Origin: Argentina anserina
Taxonomy: Eukaryota > Streptophyta > Magnoliopsida > Rosales > Rosaceae
Length of the DNA: 64,000 nucleotides
Direction: 5' to 3'
Assembly: GCF_933775445.1 (NCBI RefSeq)
Contig: NC_065875.1
Coordinates: 17,607,555-17,671,554 of the forward strand
The position numbers and the translations under genes are program-made. Of this stretch, positions 22,855 to 34,217 are shown piece after piece; position 1 is the first letter of the stretch; each line of letters begins with the position of its first letter. A model generated the notes under the pieces. It worked only from the letters and a program-made list of their open reading frames with translations. It made no database searches and was not told where the DNA came from.

Positions 22855-23739
22855 ATGGGGAAGTCTTCTAAGTTTGTTGCAGTGTTTGCTGTGATGCTCG
22901 TGGTGGTTGTAGCCATAGCCGAGTGTAGGAAGCTTGAGAAAGAAACGTTCTCGGAAGGCGTAGGAGGTGGTGCTGGTGGAGGTGCTGGTGGGGGATTCGG
23001 TGGCGGTGGAGGATTAGGAGGTGGTGCAGGTGGAGGCTTTGGCGGTGGTAAAGGTGGTGGCATTGGAATAGGGGGTGGTTCTGGAGGTGGAGCAGGTGGA
23101 GGCTTTGGGGGTGGTAAAGGTGGTGGCGTTGGAGGAGGAAGTGGTGGAGGTGTTGGTGGAGGAAGCGGTGGTGGTGGAGGTATTGGTGGAGGCTCTGGAG
23201 GAGGATTTGGTGGAGGAAGCGGTGCTGGTGGAGGCTTTGGAGGCGGTAAAGGTGGTGGTGTTGGAGGAGGAATTGGTGGAGGAAGCGGTGCTGGTGGAGG
23301 CTTTGGAGGTGGTAAAGGTGGTGGTGTTGGAGGAGGAGTTGGTGGAGGAAGTGGTGGCGGGGGAGGTTTTGGTGGAGGATCTGGAGGTGGTGTTGGAGGA
23401 GGAGCAGGGGGAGGAAGCGGTGCTGGTGGTGGCTTTGGAGGTGGTAAAGGTGGTGGTGTTGAAGGAGGAGTTGGTGGAGGAAGTGGTGGCGGGGGAGGTT
23501 TTGGTGGAGGATCTGGAGGTGGTGTTGGAGGAGGAGCAGGGGTAGGAAGCGGTGCTGGTGGTGGCTTTGGGGGTGGTAGTGGTGCTGGTGCTGGAGGAGG
23601 AGTTGGTGGGGGAGGCGGTGTCGGTGGCGGTGTTGGCAGAGGCTCTGGGGGCGGTTTTGGAGGAGGAGCAGGTGGTGGTGCCGGTGGAGGATTCGGAGGA
23701 GGCGGTGGAGCTGGTGGTGGGATTGGTGGTGGGTTTTAA
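22855..23739 (+). CDS. Secreted glycine-rich protein (GRP, class I-like), 294 aa
   Basis: Single exon. Residues 1-24 are a signal peptide (MGKSSKFVAVFAVMLVVVV) with likely cleavage after AEC. A short charged stretch RKLEKETFSE follows. The rest is almost wholly GGGX repeats, with X mostly A, S, F, V, I or K, and ends GGGIGGGF. Lysines recur in GGFGGGKGGG units. At DNA level the repeats have a strict 66-bp register (22 codons). There is no RNA-binding, oleosin or Cys-rich C-terminal domain, so it matches cell-wall structural GRPs. The family is typically secreted to the wall of vascular or elongating tissue; that is family knowledge. Long ORFs in the other frames (22868-23752 minus, 23075-23545 plus) are shadows of the repeats. 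Transcription start is supported by a TATA box 107 bp upstream. Confidence 0.9.
   Translation: MGKSSKFVAVFAVMLVVVVAIAECRKLEKETFSEGVGGGAGGGAGGGFGGGGGLGGGAGGGFGGGKGGGIGIGGGSGGGAGGGFGGGKGGGVGGGSGGGVGGGSGGGGGIGGGSGGGFGGGSGAGGGFGGGKGGGVGGGIGGGSGAGGGFGGGKGGGVGGGVGGGSGGGGGFGGGSGGGVGGGAGGGSGAGGGFGGGKGGGVEGGVGGGSGGGGGFGGGSGGGVGGGAGVGSGAGGGFGGGSGAGAGGGVGGGGGVGGGVGRGSGGGFGGGAGGGAGGGFGGGGGAGGGIGGGF
23038..23620 (+). repeat. 66/132-bp coding minisatellite within the glycine-rich protein gene
   Basis: The anchor CTTTGG(A/G/C)GG(T/C)GGTA has its TTT at 23038, 23104, 23236, 23302, 23434 and 23566, all separated by 66 or 132 bp. The last interval (from 23302 onward) is a near-exact 132-bp duplication. Repeat number is a multiple of 22 codons, so length variants would keep frame. 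Confidence 0.88.
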
Positions 23740-23967
23740 ATCCCCAAGCCACTGAGGTGACCTAGCTAGCTAGCTAGAGCATGCAAAAGTCGTGCCAGAC
23801 AATACGTATGCTTTGTGCATGGGGAAATCGTATCACGTATATATTCTCTTATACTAATTGAGAGATGTAAACGCAATGGTCTAAATAATGGTTATCAGTA
23901 TTGTATTAGGTTTGTAAAATAAAGATAGAAAGAGATATATTGAGATATATCGGATTTATTATATTTG
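23740..23967. other. Glycine-rich protein 3' UTR and flank
   Basis: Likely 3' UTR, with an AATAAT/AATAAA-like stretch (AAATAAAGATAG near 23918). The copia element follows directly at 23968. Confidence 0.5.
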
Positions 23968-24151
23968 TGTTTCAAGATGAAATAATTGTGTATTATTGAA
24001 TGATATGTGGGCCTATATATAGGCATTACAAAACCACAATCCCGTAAGATTCGGAGTCCTAATCTATTACGGAGATGCTAATCTATCTCCTAACAAGAAA
24101 CCTATTAGGCTAAGACACACACAAGGGTAGAATAGTAATTCTCCCGGAACA
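23968..24151 (-). repeat. LTR of the 23968-30568 copia element (3' LTR in element orientation)
   Basis: 184 bp, TG...CA bounded; its partner is 30385-30568. It is flanked on its right by the element's polypurine tract read on the minus strand. Confidence 0.93.
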
Positions 24152-26729
24152 CTCCCCCTTGTGTCGCATGCCTAGGTTACATGGTGCACATATCGTTGCC
24201 TCGGTAAAAACCTTGTCAAGCAATATAAAAACCTCTGGGGTAAAAATAAAAGCTTAATCGAAGGGAAAAAGAGCACAACGCACCGTCTACATTTGATAGC
24301 ATCATGTGAGGTAGACTCCCCCTGAAGTCTACGAAACAACTCTCCCTGATTAGTGCCATAATCATGGAGTACAAAGAACAACGTATACAACATTCATTAC
24401 ATGCTTCTCAAACGTAGTCTTGGGCCAATGATTAATCATTAATCTAACCACACATCCTTAGATCATTCATGCTATACTTAGCCAAACTTAGATCTTAGGA
24501 AACATGATTGCATAACAACTAAAAACAAGAGTTTGCAATGAAAATCAGATTCTCAGATAGAATGACTTTCACTCACTTAAATGGCCATAACTTCTTCGTC
24601 AAAATAGGTATCAGTGAACCGTAAAATGTTCTGAAAATTAGACACCCGTGGCTTTCCAGTGACATAAGGTTCACAACCTAATCCGAACGGAGCAGTTCAC
24701 AATGCTCTGTCGAAGTTGACTGACTTGCAAATTTCCGGACAGAACTGTCCTACTTTGCTAAAACAACCATAACTCACTCAATATGATAGCTATGAACAAA
24801 TGGTTGGTGTTCCTCGAAATTAGACACATAGGCCTTTCCAACGGTACTAATTTCACCATATTGCATCGAGCGAGCTTTCATGTAGGTCTCGTTGAAGTTG
24901 ACCTAAGAAACTGGACATATTCTGATTTGTCACATTTAATGTGTCTTTCACAAAAAGAATGGGGGAATGGACCAATGAAGGACTGATTTTGGTCCAAGAC
25001 AGAACCGTACGCATCATCTACGCTACCAATGTCGACTGCTACACCAAGGCGTACGTTGATGTTGCTGGAGCTACTGGCGGCGTTGGTGTGGATAGGATTT
25101 GTGTTGGTTCACTAAGTGTAGAACTAAACCCATGTCAAAGAAGCAATGCAAGTCCAATGACAATGCATAAGCGCATAGTTAATCACGTCATAATGAAAGC
25201 AATAGTGTCCCAACAACACTAACATGTATGAATGTACAGCTCATTGAATCTCTTCATCATCTATACTTAGACGGAATAGAGAATCAAGAATTAGCTTCAT
25301 ATGAACACATATGGGTATGAGTTCTTGCAACCGATTGTACTACGTTCTCTCGAACGTCGCAATCTAATTACATAAGCTCTCCGTGGTCTGGAGGCATTTA
25401 AAGTCCCTCGGGCACTCTTATATCTGTGTCAAAATCCCTTTACAGATATTCTATGACCACTATCATATGCTGCAAATCAGTTTTCATGGACACTACTACT
25501 GATCAAGTAGCGGAAAGCAATTATGTCCATAACGAGAGAATATAACTCATCGTAGTCAATACTAGGATAATGAGACAATCTTTGCGCCATAAGTTCTGCA
25601 TATATCGCATGACTTCATCTTTCTCATTACACTTATGAACAACGACCAACATAACAAGTCTAGTTCAGCCTGTATTCAGTCTTTCCACTTCGGTCAAGTT
25701 GCTCATCGTTGATGCTTTACAACGGAATAAGAGCATAAGCGAATACATCATCAATTATGGGAGATCAATCCATTAAACACATGCGCGCGATGTATACGAT
25801 CAATTTGTGAGATTTCTATTCTTCTCTAATCATCAACAAAATGAGTCTGTAGCGTCCTACAGAAACTTAGTTGATACACATGTTTAGAGAATATCTCTTG
25901 ATGATGAGCGAAATACTTGTGCCTACGCACTTCGCTTCTTTCTGGTTTTGATTCCAGAGAATAATGGTCTCCCCCTCATCTAGGCAGGAGCCAAGACCGA
26001 AGCTATGACCCTTACTAGTCCATCTTTACGTTTTCCGCCCTTGTTTTGTGATGCAATACCACGGGCGCCGACAACACCACAGCGTACGATGGTGCCATCG
26101 CCGGCTTCCTTCCCACTATCAGGGATGGTGCCAACGGTGCTAGGACCAGGTCATATGAAATTCTCTCATATTCTGAGAGTTCCAACCTTACCGGCACATC
26201 ACAGCATTTATGTGCGATCTCGTCACTTTCGCAATATCAATAAAGTCATTGAGCATCGAATATTTGACTTTCTGGAGGTAGATAATGCGTTGCACATTTG
26301 CTCACTTTGAGTAGTGCGGGATCTTAATGAGACATAGTGCCACACCACGTCAATTCCTGGCGTTAAAACCGGAATGGGAGCATTCCATATCTCCCCCTAA
26401 CGACGGGAAGTATGTCTCATCAAAGTGACCGTCTGCTAATATCGCAGGATAGAGATCAACGGTTGTAGATTGGAAATAGCGGACAAGTGTTGGTGATTCA
26501 TAAATCATAACCAACTAGAATACTTAATCGTTTCAAGTAGACCCATTGAGATAACTACAATAGAGACACATAAACAACTTTAACCAAATAGACGTTAGTG
26601 AAAAGAACGTTGGGACCGTATCCAGTGACCATCTGGTACGCACTAAACGCTTGGCAAGTTGTGGGTCTAAAACGAATAAGTGTCGCTGCATGCAACATCA
26701 TTACATATCCCTATGCAAAAATCGGCAGG

Positions 26730-27003
26730 TTAGTACCCATAACCAAGTCCGAGCTCTACTAGATCGTGCAGTGAATGAATATGAGGAATAATATGTTCAA
26801 TGACGATCCCAGTAGATATGCAAAACGAAATCATCAAAGTCGTGGAAGTGAACTCTCCAACGGTATCCAATCGAATAGATTTGAGAGGATATGAAGGGTG
26901 GTGAGCCCTTAGGATGATGATCATAGCTAAAAACTTTAGCAAATGCAGCATTTCTTGTGGAAAGCAAAGCGACGTGTGACCAACGCGTCGATGCTCTTAA
27001 CAT
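26730..27003 (-). pseudogene. Copia integrase fragment
   Basis: Two overlapping minus frames together show the integrase catalytic core: HVALLSTRNAAFAKV, then PLKSIRLDTVGEFTS with the expected Asp and Glu, then GIVIEHIIPHIHS. The match is split by a frameshift, so it is non-functional. It is part of the copia element 23968-30568 and confirms its minus orientation. Confidence 0.82.
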
Positions 27004-30000
27004 ATACCATAAAAATACCGAAAAATGTCCGTATTCGGTTGGATAGGGTCCACTAATGTCACCTTAAATACTTTGTAAGAATGGAATGTTCTCGGTTGGA
27101 GCCTTAGCAAATAAGGACTTTCTTGAAATCGAGCAAAAGAACAAGCTTTGTAAAATGAGCGATTGACATCAGAGATTGTCATGGAGGCATTAGAAAACAC
27201 GGGAAGCATCACAAGAAGGAGGGGATGCCGCCACCAATGGCATGAATGCCATGGAGCCGCCGAAAGGGGCAGGCTCGGCCTCACCGTGCTTGGCACAGAT
27301 AGGCTCGGCCTCACCATGTGGAGCATAGGTGAGGTGGTCCTCCAATCGCTTCCTCAACATGAAAATAGATGATCATGTGAATTTCAAAGAACTCGAATCA
27401 TCATATCTTGCTCAAAATGACCAAAAAACGATCATGTCAAATCCGAGAAGACAGTAAAACCGAACCCATGATTCAAAGAATCTTGAGTTACATAAAACTA
27501 CTGCTGCAGGCAAGCAAAACTATGTCTGCAGGCTAACAAAGCTAGTGTCGAAGCTTGAAAAAGATACTGTCAATGAAATCTGACAGATTTATTCCTCTCC
27601 ATTCTTAACACAAATATCAAGATGAAAATCCATCATTGGCATGTATGGCCTTTAAAACTTAGCGATGCACGAAGATATAGAACACAATCTCCGCACGAGA
27701 TCCGTAAAACAACTACCTGCGCCGTAGGACAGTGTGGGTGGTTACGCAATTAGCAAGACACTCGATTTCACGGCGGGACATTCTCAAAATGAAGATTAAG
27801 AGAGTCAACGATGCGGTGAACTTCTCTACACAATACGCCGTAGGATATTGTAAGAGGGGGGATTGAAACAAATGACAATCCCATCGAATGTATCACATGA
27901 CAATAGAACTACATTCTTCAACTTAAGAGTTGGAAAAACATGGTATTAGAGCAATTGAATACCAAACAATTACGGTGGAAAACCTTCCATTTGGTGCGGG
28001 TGGTCACCAATAATAATAAAATCGTTTGAGCTATGAAACGACTTGGAGAAAACCGGAAAATTAACCGGAAAACCATGTCAAATTAACTCAAAACCGGGTG
28101 AAATTTGGACTGAGAAAACGTGGCAGTAAAAACTGCTGGAAATAGGCCTGAAAAATGATGAGAAACGACGAAAAAATCGTCGGAAAAACTCGCCGGAAAC
28201 CGGCGGCACCGTTTGCCGGAAAAACAGCCGGCGGCGGCCGGAAACTGATCGGTATGAAGGCTGGAACTTCAGGTCCGACAGGGGACGCTGGTAGGAACCG
28301 GGTGGCGGTGCCGGAAACGCCGGAATATGGCCGGAAGGCGGCGAATACGCCGGTAAAATGCCGAAAAACGTTCCGGAAATGCCAGAACAGTAACCGGGAA
28401 AAACGACGTCAATTTTGACGTTCCGAGGTCCGTTTTCCAAATTTGAAGGTCAAAAATCACAATGTAGTGCTATTGGGGTCCCACGTAACCCAAAAACGGC
28501 CAATTTAAAAACCACGTGAGTTGCAAACGTTGACCATGCATGCTAAGCCAAGGCAAATAAAATTCTCACGAGTCCATCTTGTAAACAAGAAATACGATAA
28601 ATTTTATAGGATATGCCAATATTTAATACAACACAAACAAACTTCCAATTCCAATAGACGACTTAAGCTAAAGTCGAGCAATAATCATGGCAGTGCCAAC
28701 ATCATACTTGAAAAATAGTAAGCAGAAGACATAGTCAAAATAGATTGACTAATCAAAAGTCTGTAGCAACAAAATCTTGCATGTCGGATTGGGCGGAGCC
28801 TTAGCCTGAGGCTCAAAAATGTGCTTACTTGAGAATGGAAGAATGTTACGTTTCCATCTCCAAAATTCCCTCAAGAAATAGATACAGGTGCCAAGAATGT
28901 CATGCGTTTCTTTGATGTGGAGTATGCATCAAGGTCAACTCTGATAATACAACGTCATAGACGTTCATTAAATCACTTTAAGTGTGTCCCATAGAATTCG
29001 TTATTTTTGGGATCTTTTGTCAGCAAATAGTGCTGCATCAGAGTAATGAATCAACTCAAATAAATAAGTACGTAGACCTTGGGATTATCGTTTATAGACA
29101 TGAGTTTAAGAAAACTCAAACATTCAAATAACAGTCGCGATGGCAACGCATCCATAAGAAACGAGGGTTGTATAGGTTTCGAATAAGCGAAATATTCAAG
29201 TATGTAACCGGAATTAGAAGGGTTGTGATGTATATGGTCACAAAATAATCAATGCATATCGGCAATTCTCATGATCGCACCCAAAACAGCGGTGCACTCA
29301 GGCGACCACACGAAATCGATATCTTCCTTTTTAAATAATAACGTGACTCCCCCAGGACCGTCACACAAAAAACGTCGACCAAGAGGGGAATCATATCCCT
29401 CTTTGGTCTCATCGGCGTTATAAGAAATGCCGGAAAAAAAAACATGAAAAAGGCTAATAGCGCCCGATAATTTATATATATATATATATCTTCAAAAGCA
29501 GCAACTTTAAGAAAAACATACTTGTTGGTCTGCCAAATAGACCGCATATAATTAAATTTCTCTGCAAATCGATCGTCATGCATGAAGTTGCTTGATGAAA
29601 TCCTTTTCGATCGTCGTCCGATGACATAAAATCTTGGGAGGATACGATCAAAATCATATGTAGATGACAAAAGTATCATCCATCTCGGCATGAATGTCAT
29701 CACCATAGTAGGACGAGCAATGATTTTACCTATATGAGCACGTGAAATATCGTTAGAAATAAAAACGTGCCAATGAACATTCAAATAATGAAATAGGAAA
29801 AAGGAAAAGGAAAAGAAAATATAGTATGAAGCCCATAGAGCTATTGTGCTCGGCAGGCCATAGGCCCAAAAGGGTAGAGAAGACGGGAGTAGCTTCTCTT
29901 TAGCGAAGAGTTTGCTTGTGCAGTTCGCGTTTCTTGCGTACATATGCGAGATGAGCAATTTTGAATCCTCTGATGCGGGGTCTTGCGGGGTAAAATGATA

Positions 30001-30014
30001 TTTTTGCGGAGCGA

Positions 30015-30340
30015 ATGCGGAAGAGACCCTGCGGGGCTGTGGGAGCTGCGTGCAGGGGCAGCAGGGGGGTCGCAGGGGCTGTAGGGCAGGATGCAGAGGC
30101 TGCAGGGGTCGCGAGCGGGGCTACAGAGGTCGCGAGCGGGGCTGCAGGTGTCGCGAGCGTCCGTGCAGGGCTGCGTGCGGGGCTGCGTGCAGGGGCAGCG
30201 AGCAGGGCCTGCAGGGCAGCAAGGCTGGCTGCGTGCAGGGATGCGGGGCTGCAACAACGGCAAGCAGGGGCTGTGCCGACGAGGAGATGCCGGAGGCCGG
30301 AGACGACGGCGGCCGGCGGTGGAGAAGAGAAAAAATTTCT
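30015..30340 (-). repeat. GC-rich tandem repeat in the copia leader
   Basis: Repeats of GGTCGCGAGCGGGGCTGCAG and GCAGGGGCTG-like units form overlapping long frames on both strands that are not genes. The block lies in the 5' leader of the copia element, next to its 5' LTR. Confidence 0.7.
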
Positions 30341-30384
30341 AGGGCTCTAAAAGTTCAGGGTTTTAGAGCAACGTGCTGATAACG

Positions 30385-30568
30385 TGTTTCAGGATGAAAT
30401 AATTGTGTATTATTGAATGATATGGGGGCCTATCTATAGGCATTACAAAACCACAATCCCGTAGGATTCGGAGTCCTAATCTATTACAGAGATGCTAATC
30501 TATCTCCTAACAGGAAACCTATTAGGCTAAGACACACACAAGGGTAGAATAGTAATTCTCCCGGAACA
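30385..30568 (-). repeat. LTR of the 23968-30568 copia element (5' LTR in element orientation)
   Basis: 184 bp, TG...CA bounded. Directly left on the plus strand is CGTGCTGATAACG, which on the minus strand reads CGTTATCAGCACG, the presumed primer-binding region. Confidence 0.93.
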
Positions 30569-30573
30569 ATTTG

Positions 30574-31538
30574 TTATTTTTAATTAAAATTATTAAATTT
30601 ATGAATTTTACTTCAATCAAGTACCAAATAAAAATACACAAATAGTTTCAAATAATAAAAACAAGTGTCTAAATAAGAAATTGTTGGATTTCAGACAAAT
30701 AGGCAGTGGGTTTGCTCCACATATGAAGTTAGAGGTTTCACCTGATGATGTTTTCAACTTCCCTAATTAAGATATCGGCGTTCAAATTCATTTTGAATAT
30801 GAATATGAAATTTTTGTGTTCGAAGAAGATGAAATTTTTCATTAATTTAAAGCGCATCGCATCTCAATTTTAAATTTTATTATTTTTCTCCTTGTAAAAA
30901 TAAAACAATAACATTTTTATTTGAAATAAAATAAAAAAGGCCCGATATATCGGGTTAAAATCAGATTGACCCGATATATCGGATTTTAACTATGAAATTA
31001 TCAGTCAACGATAAATTGAAAGGATATCTAGAATATTGTATCATTTTCTTAATATCGGTGAATATATCGGGAATATATTGATGATATATTAGGATATTTA
31101 GATATTATCTTGGAAGCTAATGCTTCGTCTGTGTAACATTTTGTTCTTAATTTTGCTTGCAGCAGTACTAGAACCTTGTTTATAATTACAGTGTGTCTAT
31201 CGCTCTATCTCCATATAGTCACATTCTAAGTTTGGGTTTAAAACAGACCTGATTCACGAAACATGAAGACTCTAAGCAATGTATCATACAAAAAATGGAA
31301 AGTTACAATTAAGTAAATACAAACTCGCTTTAGAACAATCTGAATTAACAAAATATTCGGGAGTACATAAGACGATGTTACTCTACAATCGTTAGATTGC
31401 ATCGCAGATTATATAGAATCGTATACATCATTTTCGTTCACGACTGATCGTTCATTGGTTCGAGATCGAACAAATTATTGATCAAACGTAAACTTGGGGT
31501 CCATGTATCATCATCAATGTGCTGCTCCTCCTAGCTAG
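30574..31538. other. Intergenic region, no gene seen
   Basis: AT-rich sequence including several ATATCGG/CCGATAT motifs near 30940-31080. It contains the 3' flank of the pectinesterase gene. Nothing coding is recognised. Confidence 0.55.
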
Positions 31539-33155
31539 TTAAAGTTCGTTAAACCATGCCGGCAGCCATTCCTGTCCGCTGATGAAGTCGATCATCAAGA
31601 ATGGTGCAACCTCGTGCTCCGTGAGTTGCTTCGCCCATGGAGCGCGTTGGGAAAACTCGGCTCCTGGCCCCTTGCACTTGTACTCCGCATGGTACAGGTT
31701 CCTGTTTAGATGTAACAAAAATGAACAAGTATGATCTTGAGTTTGGACATGCATGCATTTCGATGTGATCAAATATTGTTGTGCTTAGAGTTTAGGGTAA
31801 AGGGTAATTAGTTCTTACTCTGTATCTCCAGTATAACTCCAATTGGTCCAGCCCTCCGGCACAATGGTCTTGGAGAGGTAGGTTTCTGCATAAACAACTC
31901 TTGAGAACGGACCCTTGGCTCTACCCAGGTAGACATGATCGCCTACGCCGTACACCTTGCCTTTGATAAATACAAACCCACTGTGCTCCTCCCCGCTCTC
32001 TCGGTGATTAGCTGTTACAGACCCATGGATGGTAACCCTCTTGTCTGAAATCACAAAGATCTCACAGCTCTGCACACATTATTTATTATGTATGTTCAGT
32101 TTTTCAGTTTCACGATTTGCGATCGTAGAGGGATGTTCATTAAGAATGTGATCGATCAGAGAACTTACATGGTATATAGATGCAGCACGTCCGAAGATGA
32201 AGTCGATTGAGCCTGAAATGTAGCAATTATCAAAGTAATGCCTGCCTTTGTAATCGAAGAGGGTGTTATGGGTGCTGTAGAAAGCACAGTGGTAAAACGC
32301 AGCCCTATCTGCAGCCACAAATGCTGCCACCGACTGATTTTGCGACGTGTATGCCACTCCAGTTGGTGCCTCATTCTGCATATTCAGAACCCCAAATTTA
32401 GACCAAAGCCTGCATTATCCCTAATCCTAACCCTAATCATGTTATTGCTCCTTTCCTGAATTTCGTTGTTTTGTTTCATCAACCCTAATATTGATTACAA
32501 ACTTTTCAATAAGTACTTCAATTCAGATAGTGTGTCGTGTGTCCAGTATTTTTCCAGGATTGGAGGGCGAATTTACCCGTCAGAAACAGCATTCTGTTAT
32601 GCCAAATAAATCTTTTAAATCGGAAATGGAACTTGGTGTTACAAAAGAAAAATGGAGACCTAAAACAGATTATGAAAACTGCATAATGTGATAAAATTGG
32701 AAAAAAGAAAGGGTTAAGGGGGAATGATAAACCTTGAAACTGATCCCAAAGGCAATGAAAAATGGAGATTCTACTTTGAAAGTTGCAGACTCCATGTTGT
32801 CCTCAGAGCTTTGGGACCATACAATGTGCGTCTTTCCTTTCCCATTGCCTCTCAAGAAAATATGGGATTTGTCTTTGGGTATGTGCACTTTTTCTCTATA
32901 ACACCCTTTCCTAACATGGATGATAACCCACTTATTGTTCCCTGAGGGGACAGAATCGATGGCAGCCTGGACGGATTTGAATTGGCCATCGCCATTGATA
33001 TCGACCATGATGGTCTGGTTGCTGTGGAGCTTTTCAGTCAGGAGGGGAGAGTCGACCCTTGTCTCTGATAAGGGGGAGTTGCCGCCATGAGTCAAAGAGG
33101 CGGAGACGAAGAATATGATTGCGAAGGCAACTGAACCTTGTAACTTGAACATCAT
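31539..33155 (-). CDS. Pectinesterase family protein (347 aa, no PMEI domain), altered active site
   Basis: Four minus-strand exons, 33155-32733, 32375-32169, 32069-31819 and 31701-31539 (TAA), total 1044 nt with GT-AG introns. The start is the first in-frame ATG; the frame extends to 33236 only through a TTG. A signal peptide (MMFKLQGSVAFAIIFF) is followed directly by the pectinesterase domain, without the N-terminal inhibitor domain, so it is a short (type II) form. Family motifs: YREKV, NQSVAAF (Gln155), SIDFIFG with nucleophile Asp199, YLGR with Arg260. The usual QDTL box, carrying the proton-donor Asp, reads HNTL (177-180), and LGRPW reads LGRAK. The family removes methyl esters from cell-wall homogalacturonan; the Asp-to-Asn change suggests weak or no catalysis. 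It lies between a copia element and repeat debris. Confidence 0.92.
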
Positions 33156-34010
33156 TGATGAGGAGCTGAGGACCAAGGAGAACAAGAGGAAAGTTTGGAA
33201 AATAAGAGAGGGTTTGTAAATTTGAAGTGACAGCAAATTATTGGGAGGCTACAAATTTATGAGGTTTTCTCTTTGATTGAAATGAGGGGTGTCTAAACTT
33301 GGGTTGTCGTTGTTTGGAAGTTAATAACAAGATTTTGTCTATTTTAATGGGCATCCATTGGATTTGTTGTTTGTTTGGTTATAAAGTGTTTCTTTTTTAT
33401 GGTTATAATTAACAAGGTCTTAACTTCAAATGTGTGATACAATAATTGAAACTTTAAAGAAAATTTCATTCCCGCTTGATTTATCCATTTAAGTCAAATA
33501 AAGGCTTAATTATTGAAAGCGATTTAGAAATTATAATTTTAGCTATGCATGAATTGCTAGTGTGACTTTGATTTTATATTTCAAATCTTGGGTGAAATAG
33601 TCATATGTGGATATCGCCATATGCCTATCTCAAAATATGACTATCTCAAAATTAATCTCGGGTGAGACTAATTTTGTATCCATCGGCCGTTTGGCGTCCC
33701 TTCACCACTGCACTAGATATTAATCTCGTTTGTCCCATGGCTAATGTCATGCATACATTAACCACTCTTTAGCCCCTAATGAGGGATCAACCCACCTATT
33801 GCAATTTAGGCTTGGCCTAGAGCTCGAGTATATAAGTACTTAGTGAATCACGAAAGCTCGAGCACTACAAGAAAAATAGACAATAGACACATATCTTTTG
33901 TGTCAGATCAAAAAGACATATATCTTTTGTGGCAGTTAGTGGTGTGATCATTTCAAAAGAATCCACATATATAATTCAAACAAATATGGCTTGAAGACAG
34001 CCCATCTTGT
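33156..34010. other. Pectinesterase upstream region and repeat debris
   Basis: The first 200 bases are the gene's promoter side. Near 33863 a CACTA-type terminus appears (separate entry). No coding region is recognised. Confidence 0.5.
33863..33900 (+). mobile_element. Single CACTA-type transposon terminus
   Basis: CACTACAAGAAAAATAGACA opens here, matching the CACTA(C)AAGAAA ends of plant Spm/En-like elements, followed by short repeats ACACATATCTTTTGTG. I found no matching inverted end, so only one terminus or a truncated element is supported. Confidence 0.4.
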
Positions 34011-34217
34011 TTAACACATTTTTCCTACATTTTTCCTCAAACAAAAGAATTGATACTTTTCCTTCATTGCCAAGGCGATGATGGTGGTTGCATTAGCATC
34101 TGCTGGATCACTTAGACCATCAAAATTGAGCTTCACATAGCCATGAGGGGGACGATCCCACTTGATGGAGTACGAGGCACGAGAGGAGCTACATTGGCTA
34201 GAAGTACGTGTTACCAT
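34011..34217 (-). pseudogene. LINE-type RNase H (RVT_3) fragment
   Basis: The minus frame contains WDRPPHGYVKLNFDG, the hallmark opening of the plant RNase H-like domain found at the end of many LINEs and LINE-derived genes, followed by a short unmatched tail. It is isolated, with no adjoining reverse transcriptase, so it is a fragment. Confidence 0.7.

Larger units (their letters stand above)
23963..30573 (-). mobile_element. Complete but degenerate Ty1/copia retrotransposon with 5-bp target duplication
   Basis: Two 184-bp LTRs (23968-24151 and 30385-30568) begin TGTTTCA and end CCGGAACA. They differ by hand count at 6 positions (about 97% identical). ATTTG flanks both sides (23963-23967 and 30569-30573). 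On the minus strand, the sequence following the 5' LTR (right) is CGTTATCAGCACG, a primer-site-like motif, and the polypurine tract CAAGGGGGAG precedes the left LTR, so the element reads right to left. Only scattered coding remains, e.g. integrase at 26730-27003. Gag, RT and RNase H cannot be followed in one frame. It is a single, structurally complete insertion between the glycine-rich protein and pectinesterase genes. Confidence 0.93.

Noticed and set aside
22868..23752. 294-aa minus-strand His/Leu/Gln-rich ORF and several plus-frame Val/Glu-rich ORFs
   Set aside because: Shadows of the glycine-rich GGN repeats; the plus frame from 22855 has a signal peptide and TATA box.
30015..30379. Three overlapping Arg/Gly/Ala-rich ORFs
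   Set aside because: Produced by a GC-rich tandem repeat in the copia leader; no domain.
32670..33236. Longer pectinesterase start at 33236
   Set aside because: The codon there is TTG, not ATG; the first in-frame ATG is at 33155 and gives a clean signal peptide.
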